DNA from: Megaustenia siamemsis
Lineage: Eukaryota > Mollusca > Gastropoda > Stylommatophora > Ariophantidae
Direction: 5' to 3'
NCBI GenBank assembly: GCA_032433765.1
Contig: JAVIAB010000025.1
Span: 35,486,782 to 35,550,781 of the forward strand
Length of the DNA: 64,000 nucleotides
Each line of letters starts with the position of its first letter. Positions within the stretch are counted from its first letter, which is position 1. Under the pieces are notes generated by a model. The model saw nothing but the letters and a program-made list of their open reading frames with translations, made no database searches and was not told where the DNA came from. Of the stretch, positions 41,488 to 51,124 are shown piece by piece. The translations under genes were made by a program, and so were the position numbers.

Positions 41488-42120
41488 CCATGTCGAAGCG
41501 ATCTGGTTAATCCGAAGGTCTCTGTGAATTCCGTGTCTGTATTAATGATTAAACGTCCCATTGTGGGCATTTCCGCTTGTGTTGACTCTTCCTCGCTCTC
41601 GAGCTCTGATGATTCTGCTGAAATTCTCTTCATTTGGCTGTTGTGTCGAGGTTTTTTCCCGGCATGGACAGTGACGAAACCGTCACTGTTTGGCGCTTCT
41701 CTGCTTTTATTGCTGTCAGCTTTAGTCGTGCTGATCTCGACTGTCTCTTTTTTTGTGGCTGTCTGTTTGATAGCGGTCGGTTCTGTCTGTTCCTCTGATG
41801 GGAGGTCTTGTTGGATATCTTCGGCCATGATTACTAGCCTCTCTTTCTCTTCGACGCGTCGCCTTTCTATCCTCTGTTTTCTAATAGGACATTGACTGTT
41901 CCAATGGGCATCACTGGTACAGTGTGTGCATTGTGTCCGGCGACCTGGTAGTCTCACCCACGTGGTAACAATTCTCCCACTTCGGGATTTTACTTTCATG
42001 TAGTATGGGATCGTGACGCCTTCTACTGGCTTGTATCTAAACATCCAGTCGCACGTGATACCGATTCGTGTAGCTTCAGCTTCTTTGTCGCCAGTCATCT
42101 TGGCGACGAGTCTTTCAACA
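41412..42120 (-). CDS. LINE ORF1 C-terminus with CCHC zinc knuckle, fused to RT motif B
   Basis: The 228-codon frame begins inside ORF1 (frame open upstream: TIDKELVERLVAK). It holds a CCHC knuckle CTHCTSDAHWNSQC (residues 57-70, C-x2-C-x4-H-x4-C), a basic/Glu-rich stretch, and AEMPTMGRLIINTDTEFTET. It then continues in frame as FGLTRSLRHGCSLSPLLYVL, TIEPLLESI, which is RT motif B. ORF1 and ORF2 are thus joined by a deletion that removed the endonuclease and RT N-terminus, near 41,545. ORF1 proteins bind LINE RNA; this fusion would have no catalytic activity. Confidence 0.8.
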
Positions 42121-42127
42121 AGTTCTT

Positions 42128-42990
42128 TGTCGATGGTTGGGGGTAACCAATGGGTCCCACCCTTCTGTTGGGGGTAACCAATGGATCACCCCCTTCTGTT
42201 GAGGGTAACCAATGGATCACCCCCTTCTGTTGAGGGTAACCAATGGATCACCCCCTTCTGTTGAGGGTAACCAATGGATCACCCCCTTCTGTTGAGGGTA
42301 ACCAATGGATCACTCCCTTCTGTTGAGGGTAACCAATGGATCACTTCCTTCTGTTGAGGGTAACCAATGGATCACTCCCTTCTGTTGAGGGTAACCAATG
42401 GATCACTTCCTTCTGTTGAGGGTAACCAATGGATCACTTCCTTCTGTTGAGGGTAACCAATGGATCACTCCCTTCTGTTGAGGGTAACCAATGGATCACC
42501 CCCTTCTGTTGAGGGTAACCAATGGATCACTCCCTTCTGTTGAGGGTAACCAATGGATCACTTCCTTCTGTTGAGGGTAACCAATGGATCACCCCCTTCT
42601 GTTGAGGGTAACCAATGGATCACCCCCTTCTGTTGAGGGTAACCAATGGATCACTCCCTTTTGTTTAGGGTAGCCAATGGATCACCCCATTCTGTTTAGG
42701 GTAACCAATGGATCACCCCATTCTGTTTAGGGTAAACAATGGATCACTCCCATCTGTTTAGGGTAACCAATGGATCACCCCATTCTGTTTAGGGTAACCA
42801 ATGGATCACCCCATTCTGTTGAGGGTAACCAATGGATCACCCCATTCTGTTGAGGGTAACCAATGGATCACCCCATTCTGTTGAGGGTAACCAATGGATC
42901 ACCCCATTCTGTTGAGGGTAACCAATGGATCACCCCATTCTGTTGAGGGTAACCAATGGATCACCCCCTTCTGTTGAGGGTAACCTTTTT
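42128..42990. repeat. 31-bp minisatellite inside LINE ORF1
   Basis: About 28 units of GGTAACCAATGGATCACCCC, CTTCTGTTGAG; variants have ACTCCC, ACTTCC and ACCCCATTCTGTTTAG. At the low end the unit merges with ORF1 codons (minus strand KGGTHWLPPTIDKELVE), and the unit encodes the HWLP stretch. Since 31 is one more than a multiple of three, reading phase rotates from unit to unit. Confidence 0.92.
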
Positions 42991-43763
42991 TCCTTCCAAC
43001 TTCTTGTATCGCGTGATGTGTGCCGCCGAGCTTGAGTGTAAAGTACCACTTGAATGGGCTCTCCAAGCGGTACAGGCTGGTGATGTGTGCCGCCGAGCTT
43101 GAGTGTAAAGTACCACTTGAATGGGCTCTCCAAGCGGTACAGGCTGGTGATGTGTGCCGCCGAGCTTGAGTGTAAAGTACCACTTGAATGGGCTCTCCAA
43201 GCGGTACAGGCTGGTGATGTGTGCCGCCGAGCTTGAGTGTAAAGTACCACTTGAATGGGCTCTCCAAGCGGTACAGGCTGGTGATGTGTGCCGCCGAGCT
43301 TGAGTGTAAAGTACAACTTGAATGGGCTCTCCAAGCGGTACAGGCTGGTGATGTGTGCCGCCGAGCTTGAGTGTAAAGTACAACTTGAATGGGCTCTCCA
43401 AGCGGTACAGGCTGGTGATGTGTGCCGCCGAGCTTGAGTGTAAAGTACCACTTGAATGGGCTCTCCAAGCGGTACAGGCTGGTGATGTGTCCCGCCGAGC
43501 TTGAGTGTAAAGTACCACTTGAATGGGCTCTCCAAGCGGTACAGGCTGGTGATGCTGTTCTGTCCGATACCAAAAGGACCGGACACAACTCCCAGTAGAA
43601 GGTTAAAGTTCACCTTTGAAATGTCTTGACCAGAAATGTTGAGAACAAGCGTGCCACTCCTATGTATGATGTTTCCCTCAAAATCTTCATCTAAATCAAA
43701 TAGAGGAACATCCATTTTTGTGACATTTACGTCACCACAGAAAACATAATAAATGAAACACAA
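42930..43763 (-). pseudogene. LINE ORF1 N-terminus running into a frame-rotating array
   Basis: The minus strand reads MDVPLFDLDEDFEGNII, SGTLVLNISGQDISKVN, FNLLLGVVSGPFGIGQN, SITSLYRLESPFKWYFTL, KLGGTH, then the 67-bp array. I first took this for a host exon, but G.NSITSLYRLE.P..Y aligns with the ORF1-like fragment at 39.9 kb and the frame leads to the ORF1 C-terminus at 42.1 kb, so LINE ORF1 is the better call. The ATG near 43,715 has an AAAATGG context. The 277-codon frame continues through the array by luck of all three phases being open. Confidence 0.65.
43010..43555 (-). repeat. 67-bp minisatellite, eight copies, all minus frames open
   Basis: GATGTGTGCCGCCGAGCTTG recurs every 67 bp, nearly perfect. 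The unit encodes ITSLYRLESPFKWYFTLKLG of ORF1. Because 67 leaves remainder 1 on division by three, one frame reads three different peptides in turn (ITSLYRLESPF..., HQPVPLGEPIQVV..., SPACTAWRAHSS...), and none has a stop. Copies 5 and 6 share CAACTT for CCACTT. Confidence 0.93.
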
Positions 43764-43809
43764 TCCAAAAGGAAAAACAATTTTGCAGTTGGTTTAAAAA
43801 TATTCACTG

Positions 43810-44095
43810 GAATTTCATAAACCCGGACCACTCCCTTCCATAGAACAAATGATGGAGACTAATATCATATTTCTTATATGTGAACACACAACCAATCCCT
43901 TCCATAGAACAAATGATGGAGACTAATATCATATTTCTTATAGGTGAACACACAACCAATCCCTTCCATAGAACAAATGATGGACACTAATATCATATTT
44001 CTTATAGGTGAACACACAACCAATCCCTTCCATAGAACAAATGATGGAGACTAATATCATATTTCTTATAGGTGAACACACAAGCAAGACGTTTT
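43810..44095. repeat. 64-bp minisatellite, four copies
   Basis: Unit ACCAATCCCTTCCATAGAAC, AAATGATGGAGACTAATATC, ATATTTCTTATAGGTGAACA, CACA. The same family forms the larger array at 44,925-46,735 with ACATAGAAC for CCATAGAAC. The two arrays are separated by about 830 bp. Confidence 0.9.
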
Positions 44096-44278
44096 CTGTT
44101 TTTATTTATTTGAATTTTCTTGGCAGCTCTAATGTTGAGAAAGTTAATATCTTATGCAGATTTCGTTTATGAATGGAACCAGACCTTGAATTAAAGCACA
44201 GCTAATGTGACCAACGAGCTTCTGAGCAACATCAAAATAAGGACAAATGTCAGTCTCTCACAAAGTATCACGAAGACA

Positions 44279-44560
44279 ACATACAGATAATATTATGGAT
44301 CCACTTCTACTGAATACGATGATGACGATGTCACTAGATGGGACAGACACACTGCGGCTGCCATTTGGGGATATTACTTGGCATGCATTTTTTGGAATCC
44401 CCCCAAAAAGAAGACAAATTATAATCTTTGAAGAAAGATGTACAAATGTTGCATAATTTTTTTCGTCTCCTAGTTCTAAAGCAACCAATTTAAATAAAAT
44501 AACATGCTCTTCCGTTGAATTGTTGATGAAAATATTAATATAAGCTTGAGCAAATTTAAG
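44279..44560. repeat. Dispersed duplicate segment, copy A
   Basis: Aligns with 46,757-47,050: GATCCACTTCTACTGAATAC, GATGATGACGATGTCACTAG, CCATTTGGGGATATTAC and CCGTTGAATTGTTGATGAAA. The last part also occurs at the end of each 3.1-kb unit (51,535-51,575). A plus frame gives SLDGTDTLRLPFGDITWHAF in copy A and a related but changed peptide in copy B, both short. Not recognised; it may be an exon relic or another repeat. Confidence 0.7.
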
Positions 44561-44925
44561 TTATCCGCTTCTTTGTACAGGGGAAGCAACTTTTGACTAA
44601 TTAACAACTAACTATATGTAGTATTTGACAAAGTAATTTTTTTCAACCATCTCTATAATGCATATTGCTTTGTAAATATAGCATTTCATCATATATTTGC
44701 ATTTCTTTAAAAGTTTAATATATAGACCAATTATATAAAAGAATAATCAAACAAAATAAAATGTATTTTCCTTTAAGTTGTGGTAAAATATTAATTATAA
44801 AAATATCTTTATCAACCATTTAAAGTTATCTTCCTTTACGATGGGATGCGGTGTTCTTCCATGTAGTTTTATGTAATCTCTTTGAGTGCCATGGAAATGT
44901 GTGCCATTGAGTTTGATGTTAGGCG
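44560..44925. other. A+T-rich sequence without recognised genes
   Basis: Weak similarity to the A+T-rich part of the 3.1-kb units (TAAAGTTATCTTCCTTTACG compares with 48,755-48,770). No exon or element recognised. Confidence 0.35.
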
Positions 44926-46735
44926 ACCACACAACCGTGTCCTTACATAGAACAAATGATGGAGATTATAATCATATTTCTTATATGTGACAACACAACC
45001 ATGCCCTTACATAGAACAAATGATGGAGATTATAATCATATTTCTTATATGTGACAACACAACCATGCCCTTACATAGAACAAATGATGAAGATTAATAT
45101 CATATTTCTTATATGTGACAACACAAACATGTCCTTACATAGAACAAATGATGGAGATTAATATCATATTTCTTATAGGTGACCACACAACCATGTCCTT
45201 ACATAGAACAAATGATGGAGATTAATATTTCTTATAGGTGACCATACAACCATGTCCTTACATAGTACAAATGATGGAGATTAATATCATATTTCTTATA
45301 GGTGACCATACAACCGTGTCCTTACATAGAACAAATGATGAAGATTAATATTTCTTATAGGTGACCATACAACCATGTCCTTACATAGAACAAATGATGG
45401 AGATTAATATCATATTTCTTATAGGTGACCACACAACCGTGTCCTTACATAGAACAAATGATGGAGATTATAATCATATTTCTTATATGTGACAACACAA
45501 CCATGGGTAATTTCCTAGTTTGATCAGATATATTATTTCAGTTTGGAAGAGTGATGTCCCCTAAAATATGTCTGCCAAAATACAGTGGTTCTACGCATTC
45601 TTGGCGTTGGGGTCATTACGCTGGCATGTATCACTCACACTGGCGTTTGGGTCAGCGTGGCGTTCGGGTCAGCGTCTGCGTCCAAATCGAGATGTTAATT
45701 AATAATTGGCTGAACCCCTATCCTTTCTTATGCTTCTTCTTACTAATTATCCGCCTATATATATAGGCTAGTTTGTCTATCCTTTCTTATGCTTCTTCTT
45801 ACAAATTATCACACAATTCCCTTCGATCAGAAGATCATAATTAGGCCGAGTGGCGTCGTTTTTGTCACGCGTTATAATATATTTATAAATATTTAACACT
45901 AAAGCTAAACCTAACCCCTGGACCCAACGCCCAATCAACAGATACTCCGAAATGATTACATGCCAGCGTAATGACCCCAACGCCAAGAATGCGTAGAACC
46001 ACTGTATTTTGGCAGACATATTTTAGGGGACATCACTCTTCCAACTGAAATAATATATCTGATCAAACTAGGAAATTACCCAACCATGTCCTTACATAGA
46101 ACAAATGATGGAGATTATAATCATATTTCTTATATGTGACAACACATCCATGCCCTTACATAGAACAAATGATGGAGATTATAATCATATTTCTTATATG
46201 TGACAACACAACCATGTCCTTACATAGAACAAATGATGGAGATTAATATCATATTTCTTATATGTGACAACACAAACATGTCCTTACATAGAACAAATGA
46301 TGAAGATTAATATCATATTTCTTATAGGTGACCACACAACCGTGTCCTTACATAGAACAAATGATGAAGATTAATATCATATTTCTTATAGGTAACCAAA
46401 CAACCGTGTCCTTACATAGAACAAATGATGGAGATTAATATCATATTTCTTATATGTGACAACACAACCGTGTCCTTACATAGAACAAATGATGGAAATT
46501 AATATTATATTTCTTATATGTGACCACACAACCGTGTCCTTACATAGAACAAATGATGGAGATTAATATCATATTTCTTATATGTGACCACACAACCATG
46601 CCCTTACAATGAAGAAATGATGAAGATTAATATCATATTTCTTATATGTGACAACACAACCATGCCCTTACATAGAACAAATGATGAAGATTAATATCAT
46701 ATTTCTTATATGTGACCACACAACTTTTTCCACAA
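44925..46735. repeat. 64-bp minisatellite, about 20 copies, split by a MITE
   Basis: Unit ACCATGTCCTTACATAGAAC, AAATGATGGAGATTAATATC, ATATTTCTTATAGGTGACCA, CACA. Some units lack ATCAT. About nine units lie left of the MITE at 45,506-46,080 and ten to the right. Confidence 0.9.
45506..46080. mobile_element. 575-bp foldback MITE with 8-bp target duplication (hAT-like)
   Basis: The 125-bp terminal inverted repeats (45,506-45,630 and 45,957-46,080) start GGTAATTTCCTAGTTTGATC and are nearly perfect. The target duplication CAACCATG flanks it at 45,498-45,505 and 46,081-46,088. The inner part has subterminal repeats (GGCGTTTGGGTCAGCGT, GGCGTTCGGGTCAGCGT and GGACCCAACGCCCAA) and a direct repeat CTATCCTTTCTTATGCTTCT (45,718 and 45,778). 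An 8-bp duplication and subterminal repeats fit hAT-type non-autonomous elements, but other superfamilies also make 8-bp duplications. No coding sequence. Confidence 0.88.
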
Positions 46736-46756
46736 CTGTCTGTCTTATCTGTTACT

Positions 46757-47050
46757 GTTTCAAGATCCACTTCTACTGAATACGATGATGACGATGTCAC
46801 TAGATAGGACACACACACTACAGCAGCCATTTGGGGATATTACTCGACATGCGTTTGTTGGAATCCCCAAAGGAAGAAGACGAATTATAATCTTTTAAGA
46901 AACATGTACAAATGTTACATAATATTTTGAGTCACACCTCGTTCTAAAACAAGCAAAAATAAACCTTTAAATGCAAGAACATGTTCTACCGTTGAATTGT
47001 TGATGAAAATATTAATATAAGCTTTAGGAAATTTAAGTTTTCTTCTTTCT
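46757..47050. repeat. Dispersed duplicate segment, copy B
   Basis: See 44,279-44,560. This copy has CTAGATAGG for CTAGATGGG, making a stop in one frame, and GTTTGTTGGAATCCCC for TTTTTTGGAATCCCC. Copies A and B bracket the 64-bp array. Confidence 0.7.
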
Positions 47051-47250
47051 TGTGAAGGGGAAGCAACTGATGACAAGTTACTAAAAATTATATGGAATCT
47101 TTTAAAATGTGTGATGTAGTGCTGTAGTACATACCTCTTCCTCCTATGATTCCCAGATTGATTGTTCATGTAAGGGGTTGATTGTAAATACATTTGCTTT
47201 TCCCACCAAGCACTTCGGATCGACCAGATACCATCGCCATCTTATTATCT
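47050..47250. other. Unassigned sequence
   Basis: No gene recognised. It includes GAAGGGGAAGCAACT, shared with 44,579 and related to the start of the 3.1-kb units. The next array begins near 47,250. Confidence 0.3.
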
Positions 47251-48178
47251 TTAGTCTTTGAATATATACATCATTGTCCCAACCATTCTCCTTAGTCTTT
47301 CAATACATACATCATTGTCCCACCAATTCTCCTTAGTCTTTCAATATATACATCATTGTCCCACCTATTCTCCTTAGTCTTTCAATACATACATCATTGT
47401 CCCATCAATTCTCCTTAGTCTTTCAATACATACATCATTGTCCCACCCATTCTCCTTAGTCTTTCAATACATACATCATTGTCCCACCCATTCTCCTTAG
47501 TCTTTCAATACATACATCATTGTCCCACCCATTCTCCTTAGTCTTTCAATACATACATCATTGTCCCACCCATTCTCCTTAGTCTTTTAATACATACATC
47601 ATTGTCCCACCCATTCTCCTTAGTCTTTCAATACATACATCATTGTCCCACCCATTCTCCTTAGTCTTTCAATACATACATCATTGTCCCACCCATTCTC
47701 CTTAGTCTTTCAATACATACATCATTGTCCCACCTATTCTCCTTAGTCTTTCAATACATACATCATTGTCCCATCAATTCTCCTTAGTCTTTCAATACAC
47801 ACATCATTGTCCCACCCATTCTCCTTAGTCTTTCAATACATACATCATTGTCCCACCCATTCTCCTTAGTCTTTCAATACATACATCATTGTCCCACCCA
47901 TTCTCCTTAGTCTTTCAATACATACATCATTGTCCCACCCATTCTCCTTAGTCTTTTAATACATACATCATTGTCCCACTCATTCTCCTTAGTCTTTCAA
48001 TACATACATCATTGTCCCACCAATTCTCCTTAGTCTTTCAATACATACATCATTGTCCCATCTATTCTCCTTAGTCTTTCAATACATACATCATTGTCCC
48101 ATCTATTCTCCTTAGTCTTTCAATACATACATCATTGTCCCATCTATTCTCCTTAGTCTTTCAATATATACATCATTG
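47250..48178. repeat. 41-bp minisatellite, about 22 copies
   Basis: Unit TTCTCCTTAGTCTTTCAATA, CATACATCATTGTCCCACCC, A. Variants (CACCTA, CATCAA, CATCTA, TTTTAA) recur in blocks, suggesting multi-unit duplications. It ends directly at family A repeat copy 3. Confidence 0.92.
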
Positions 48179-48464
48179 CTACACCTCTCCGCGGTGCCTC
48201 CAGAAACAGACTAACCTGTCTAGTCTGGCCAAGCGAGCAGGGATCGAAGAGGGAAGACAACCCGGTACTCAAAAAAGTCGCGCTGAAGTCGGATGTGTTG
48301 GGCCGAAAGGCGCAGATATCACAGTGCTACACTGCAAACTTCAACACAACGTAACTACGTCCACTTAACGTCCTTTTAAGGGCGGATGACGAGGAGGAAG
48401 TCTACGGTTCGTATCCGCTAGAACACCTCAAATCATCGGGCGAACGCATCCATCCATCCATCCA
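48178..48464. repeat. Interspersed repeat family A, copy 3, with ATCC tail
   Basis: Begins CTACACCTCTCCGCGGTGCC and carries the family phrases AACCTGTCTAGTCTGGCCAA, GAAGTCGGATGTGTTGGGC and GGGCGGATGACGAGGAGG. It ends in GCATCCATCCATCCATCC just before the first 3.1-kb unit. The short tandem tail suggests a retroposed element whose 3' end is here on the plus strand. Confidence 0.75.
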
Positions 48465-48849
48465 TATGCTTAAGAAATTAAATGTAATTTTGCTTTATTA
48501 TAAGGGAAGTAACTCCAATTATATTAATAGTTAAGAATTCTTTATACGTCGATATATTGTAATTGTAAATTGTCAAAAGTTTTATTGATATGCATATTGT
48601 TTCCCGGAAAATAATTTTCTCATAAAATGTGCAAGCACTTTTGATAAATTCCAATAAAATATTGCAAATTCTAAAGAATCAAATTAAAAAGATATTCCTT
48701 TCCTAATTTGTGGTTGCAAATATTAATTATTTATACTTTCTGTCAAAAATTAAAAGTTATCTTCCTTTGATCACAAAAAAGTCAACTTTGTCAAATAAGA
48801 AAACGATTCTGTATAAAGTCCTGTGCAGTGAACATATTTTTGAAATTAC

Positions 48850-49633
48850 GTGAAATTGAATATAAAAAACGAGCTTCTATTTGCAGGCGATCAGGCGCTA
48901 ATACATGAAACAATAGAAGACCTAAAAGAACACTTAAACAAACTGAACATCACAGGCACAAAATACATCATGAAAATCAACAAAACAGAAGTCATGAATG
49001 TAGGTGAAAATAAACAGAACATCAACATAACTATAGAAGGCAGACAACTAAAACAAGTAGAGGAATTCAAACACCTAGGAAGTCTAATGACAAACGATAA
49101 TTCCCAAACAGCAGAGATAGAATCAAGATGCAACAAAGCTTGTCAAATCATCGGACAGTTATCACCACTATTGTCCAATAATGAAATAACACTGGAGGCA
49201 AAACGAGCACTATACAATACAATCTTCATCCCAACGTTGTGCTACCAATGCCAGACCTGGACCCTAGATGCAAGAACAATACGAAAAATAACCTCTACAG
49301 AGATGAAATGTGTTAGACGAATGACAGGAAACAGTCTGAGAGATAAGGTCAGAAATGAAGAACTGAGAAAAAAAGCTAGGAATAACCCCCGCCATAGAAT
49401 ATATAAGGAAACAACAGATAAAATGGTTTGGCCACGTGACAAGGCAGAAAGAACAAAACACAACACAACGAGCCTTCAACAAACGTTGTGAGAAAACCAG
49501 CCCCAAGGGTCGACCACGAAAAAGATGGGTCGATGGAATATTAGAAGCACTAGGAAACATAACAGCAACAGAGGCGAACAGAAGAGCAAAAGACCGCAAA
49601 TTATATCTCCCCTCGACGCTGAAAGGCAGATGA
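48850..49633 (+). pseudogene. BovB-like RT fragment, unit 1
   Basis: The frame 48,850-49,491 reads NELLFAGDQALIHETIEDLK, where AGD replaces the catalytic ADD. It then reads YIMKINKTEVMNVGE, VEEFKHLGSLMTND, NKACQIIGQLSPLLSNNE, LCYQCQTWTLDART, MKCVRRMTGNSLRDKVRNEE. One extra C in the run near 49,386 shifts the frame; the C-terminus continues in another frame (49,436-49,633: TRQKEQNTTQRAFNK, KGRPRKRWVDGILEALGN). The first ATG is not a true start: the element is truncated at about 48,880 within RT. Dead by both the active-site change and the frameshift. Confidence 0.88.
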
Positions 49634-49689
49634 GGAAGGAAAGGAGAAGAGGAAGAATATAACATTTGTCTTATTCATCTAGATACTAC

Positions 49690-50612
49690 TGCTGTTGGCT
49701 GGCTTGTATTGGGTAAAGAAGTTGTTTACACGATGGAGCTGTGTATACAGCATGTGTTCATAATATCCACTGCAGGCCTCAAGACATTCTGAGACTTGTC
49801 TCTTACTAATTTCGAAAACCTTCTGTATCTATATATCTATCTTTCGTTCGCCTGAAGTATTGTCTATATCGGCAATGTCTTTTCCTGTATAAATGTTACC
49901 ATCTTTTGTCATTTTTGCAGTGGTGCATCTAGTCTTGTCTGTAGTGTTGTATTATAATGGTATAAGTGGACTTTCCTCAGTCTACTATATTCAGTGCATT
50001 CTTGAAATATGCGTTCCTTCGGTCTGGGGAGATTGTCCATATGTACATGTAGTTGAGGTACCGATCTTGAATTTTGTAGACACGTGACTGTGGAGTCATT
50101 CCTGTTCTAATGCGTATAATGATGACTTGTTCCCATCTATTCATATAATGAAAGGCATACTGATTTGGAGCATTTGATCTTCTGATTGATTTGATTATCT
50201 GTTTCTTATGATGGTATGTAACCAGGGCATCTGGTTGTGTGCCTGTTGCACATTCTTTTGAAAGCTGATCTGCTCTCTAGTTTCCTGGTATTCCATAGTG
50301 AGATGGGATCCACTGCAGGGTAATCCTGTGGTGTTTGTAGAGTTCAATCAATAAAGTTAGCAGATGTAGCAACTTTCTGGATTGCAGTGCCTGGAGCACT
50401 GATCTTGCATCTGTCAAAACCTCTACAGGCTGTGGGCTAAGATTACTGTTCAGCAGTTTTTCTATTGCCAACTTTATTGCTTGCATTTCTGCATCGTATT
50501 TGTGATAATATTTCCCTGTTGCTATTTTTTCCATATACCCAGTATTATTTTTTGAGTACTCTATGTAGACCCCTGCTCCCCCTTTATTTTCTATATATTG
50601 ATCGAGTCACCG
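49690..50612 (-). pseudogene. RNase H and zinc region of an I/Jockey-like LINE, unit 1
   Basis: Minus-strand open stretch 50,277-50,534 reads YYHKYDAEMQAIKLAIEKLL (RNase H Glu region), VEVLTDARSVLQALQ (Asp) and ITLQWIPSHYGIPGN (His/Asn region). Upstream, ENKGGAGVYIEYSKNNT precedes it, but the first catalytic Asp block is lost at a stop near 50,610. After GN, a stop, then RADQLSKECATGTQPDA and a degenerate Cys/His region (49,930-50,030) similar to QTAEHILQDCTEYSRLRK. RNase H domains follow the RT in I- and Jockey-like LINEs and cleave RNA in RNA-DNA hybrids. It is tail-to-tail with the RT fragment. Confidence 0.85.
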
Positions 50613-50619
50613 CACAGTG

Positions 50620-51080
50620 ACATTATAAACACCAGGCTATAACACTTGTTACTACAAGTTTGATAAACTATTCAGAACTTGATTCTCAATTAAAAATTAA
50701 AAAGAATGACTGTCTCTCTATTTTAATGCTTGACATGTAGTTGTCTATCGCTATTTACATAACAGGATTTTAAGCTGCTTTCATTTTCATATTAGCATTA
50801 TTAACTGTTTCTTTCTTAATAGTAGGACTTTTTAATGTATCTCTTTTCATACTAAGATTATAAACTGCTTTTCTCTTCATGCTAGTATTTTAAATTGTCT
50901 TTCTGGTCATTCTAGGATTTTCAAAAGGTTAACTTTTGATTATAGAAATATAAACTCTCTCAACTCCTACATATTAATCTCTATCTATTAATGCTAGAAA
51001 TTTAAAATGCCAATCTCTCATTCTCTTTCTTCTATCTGTATCTTAATGTTTAATATATATAACTGTATCTCTCTTTTTCG

Positions 51081-51124
<44 letters not shown>

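Larger units (their letters stand above)
40150..43765 (-). mobile_element. Tx1/L1-like LINE with ORF1, internal deletion and three insertions or expansions
   Basis: Reading the minus strand: ORF1 N-terminus (43,765-43,560), an 8-copy 67-bp array, a short bridge, a roughly 28-copy 31-bp array, ORF1 C-terminus with a CCHC knuckle (42,120-41,560), then directly the RT palm (41,545-41,040) and an L1-like C-terminus (40,640-40,200) interrupted by a SINE. The endonuclease and N-terminal RT are missing. It shares 200-bp blocks with 201-600. The exact 3' end is uncertain. Confidence 0.8.

Noticed and set aside
42930..43763. Host exon encoding MDVPLFDLDEDFEGN... with an amplified end
   Set aside because: G.NSITSLYRLE.P aligns with an ORF1-like fragment at 39.9 kb and the frame leads to LINE ORF1 at 42.1 kb, so a LINE origin is simpler.
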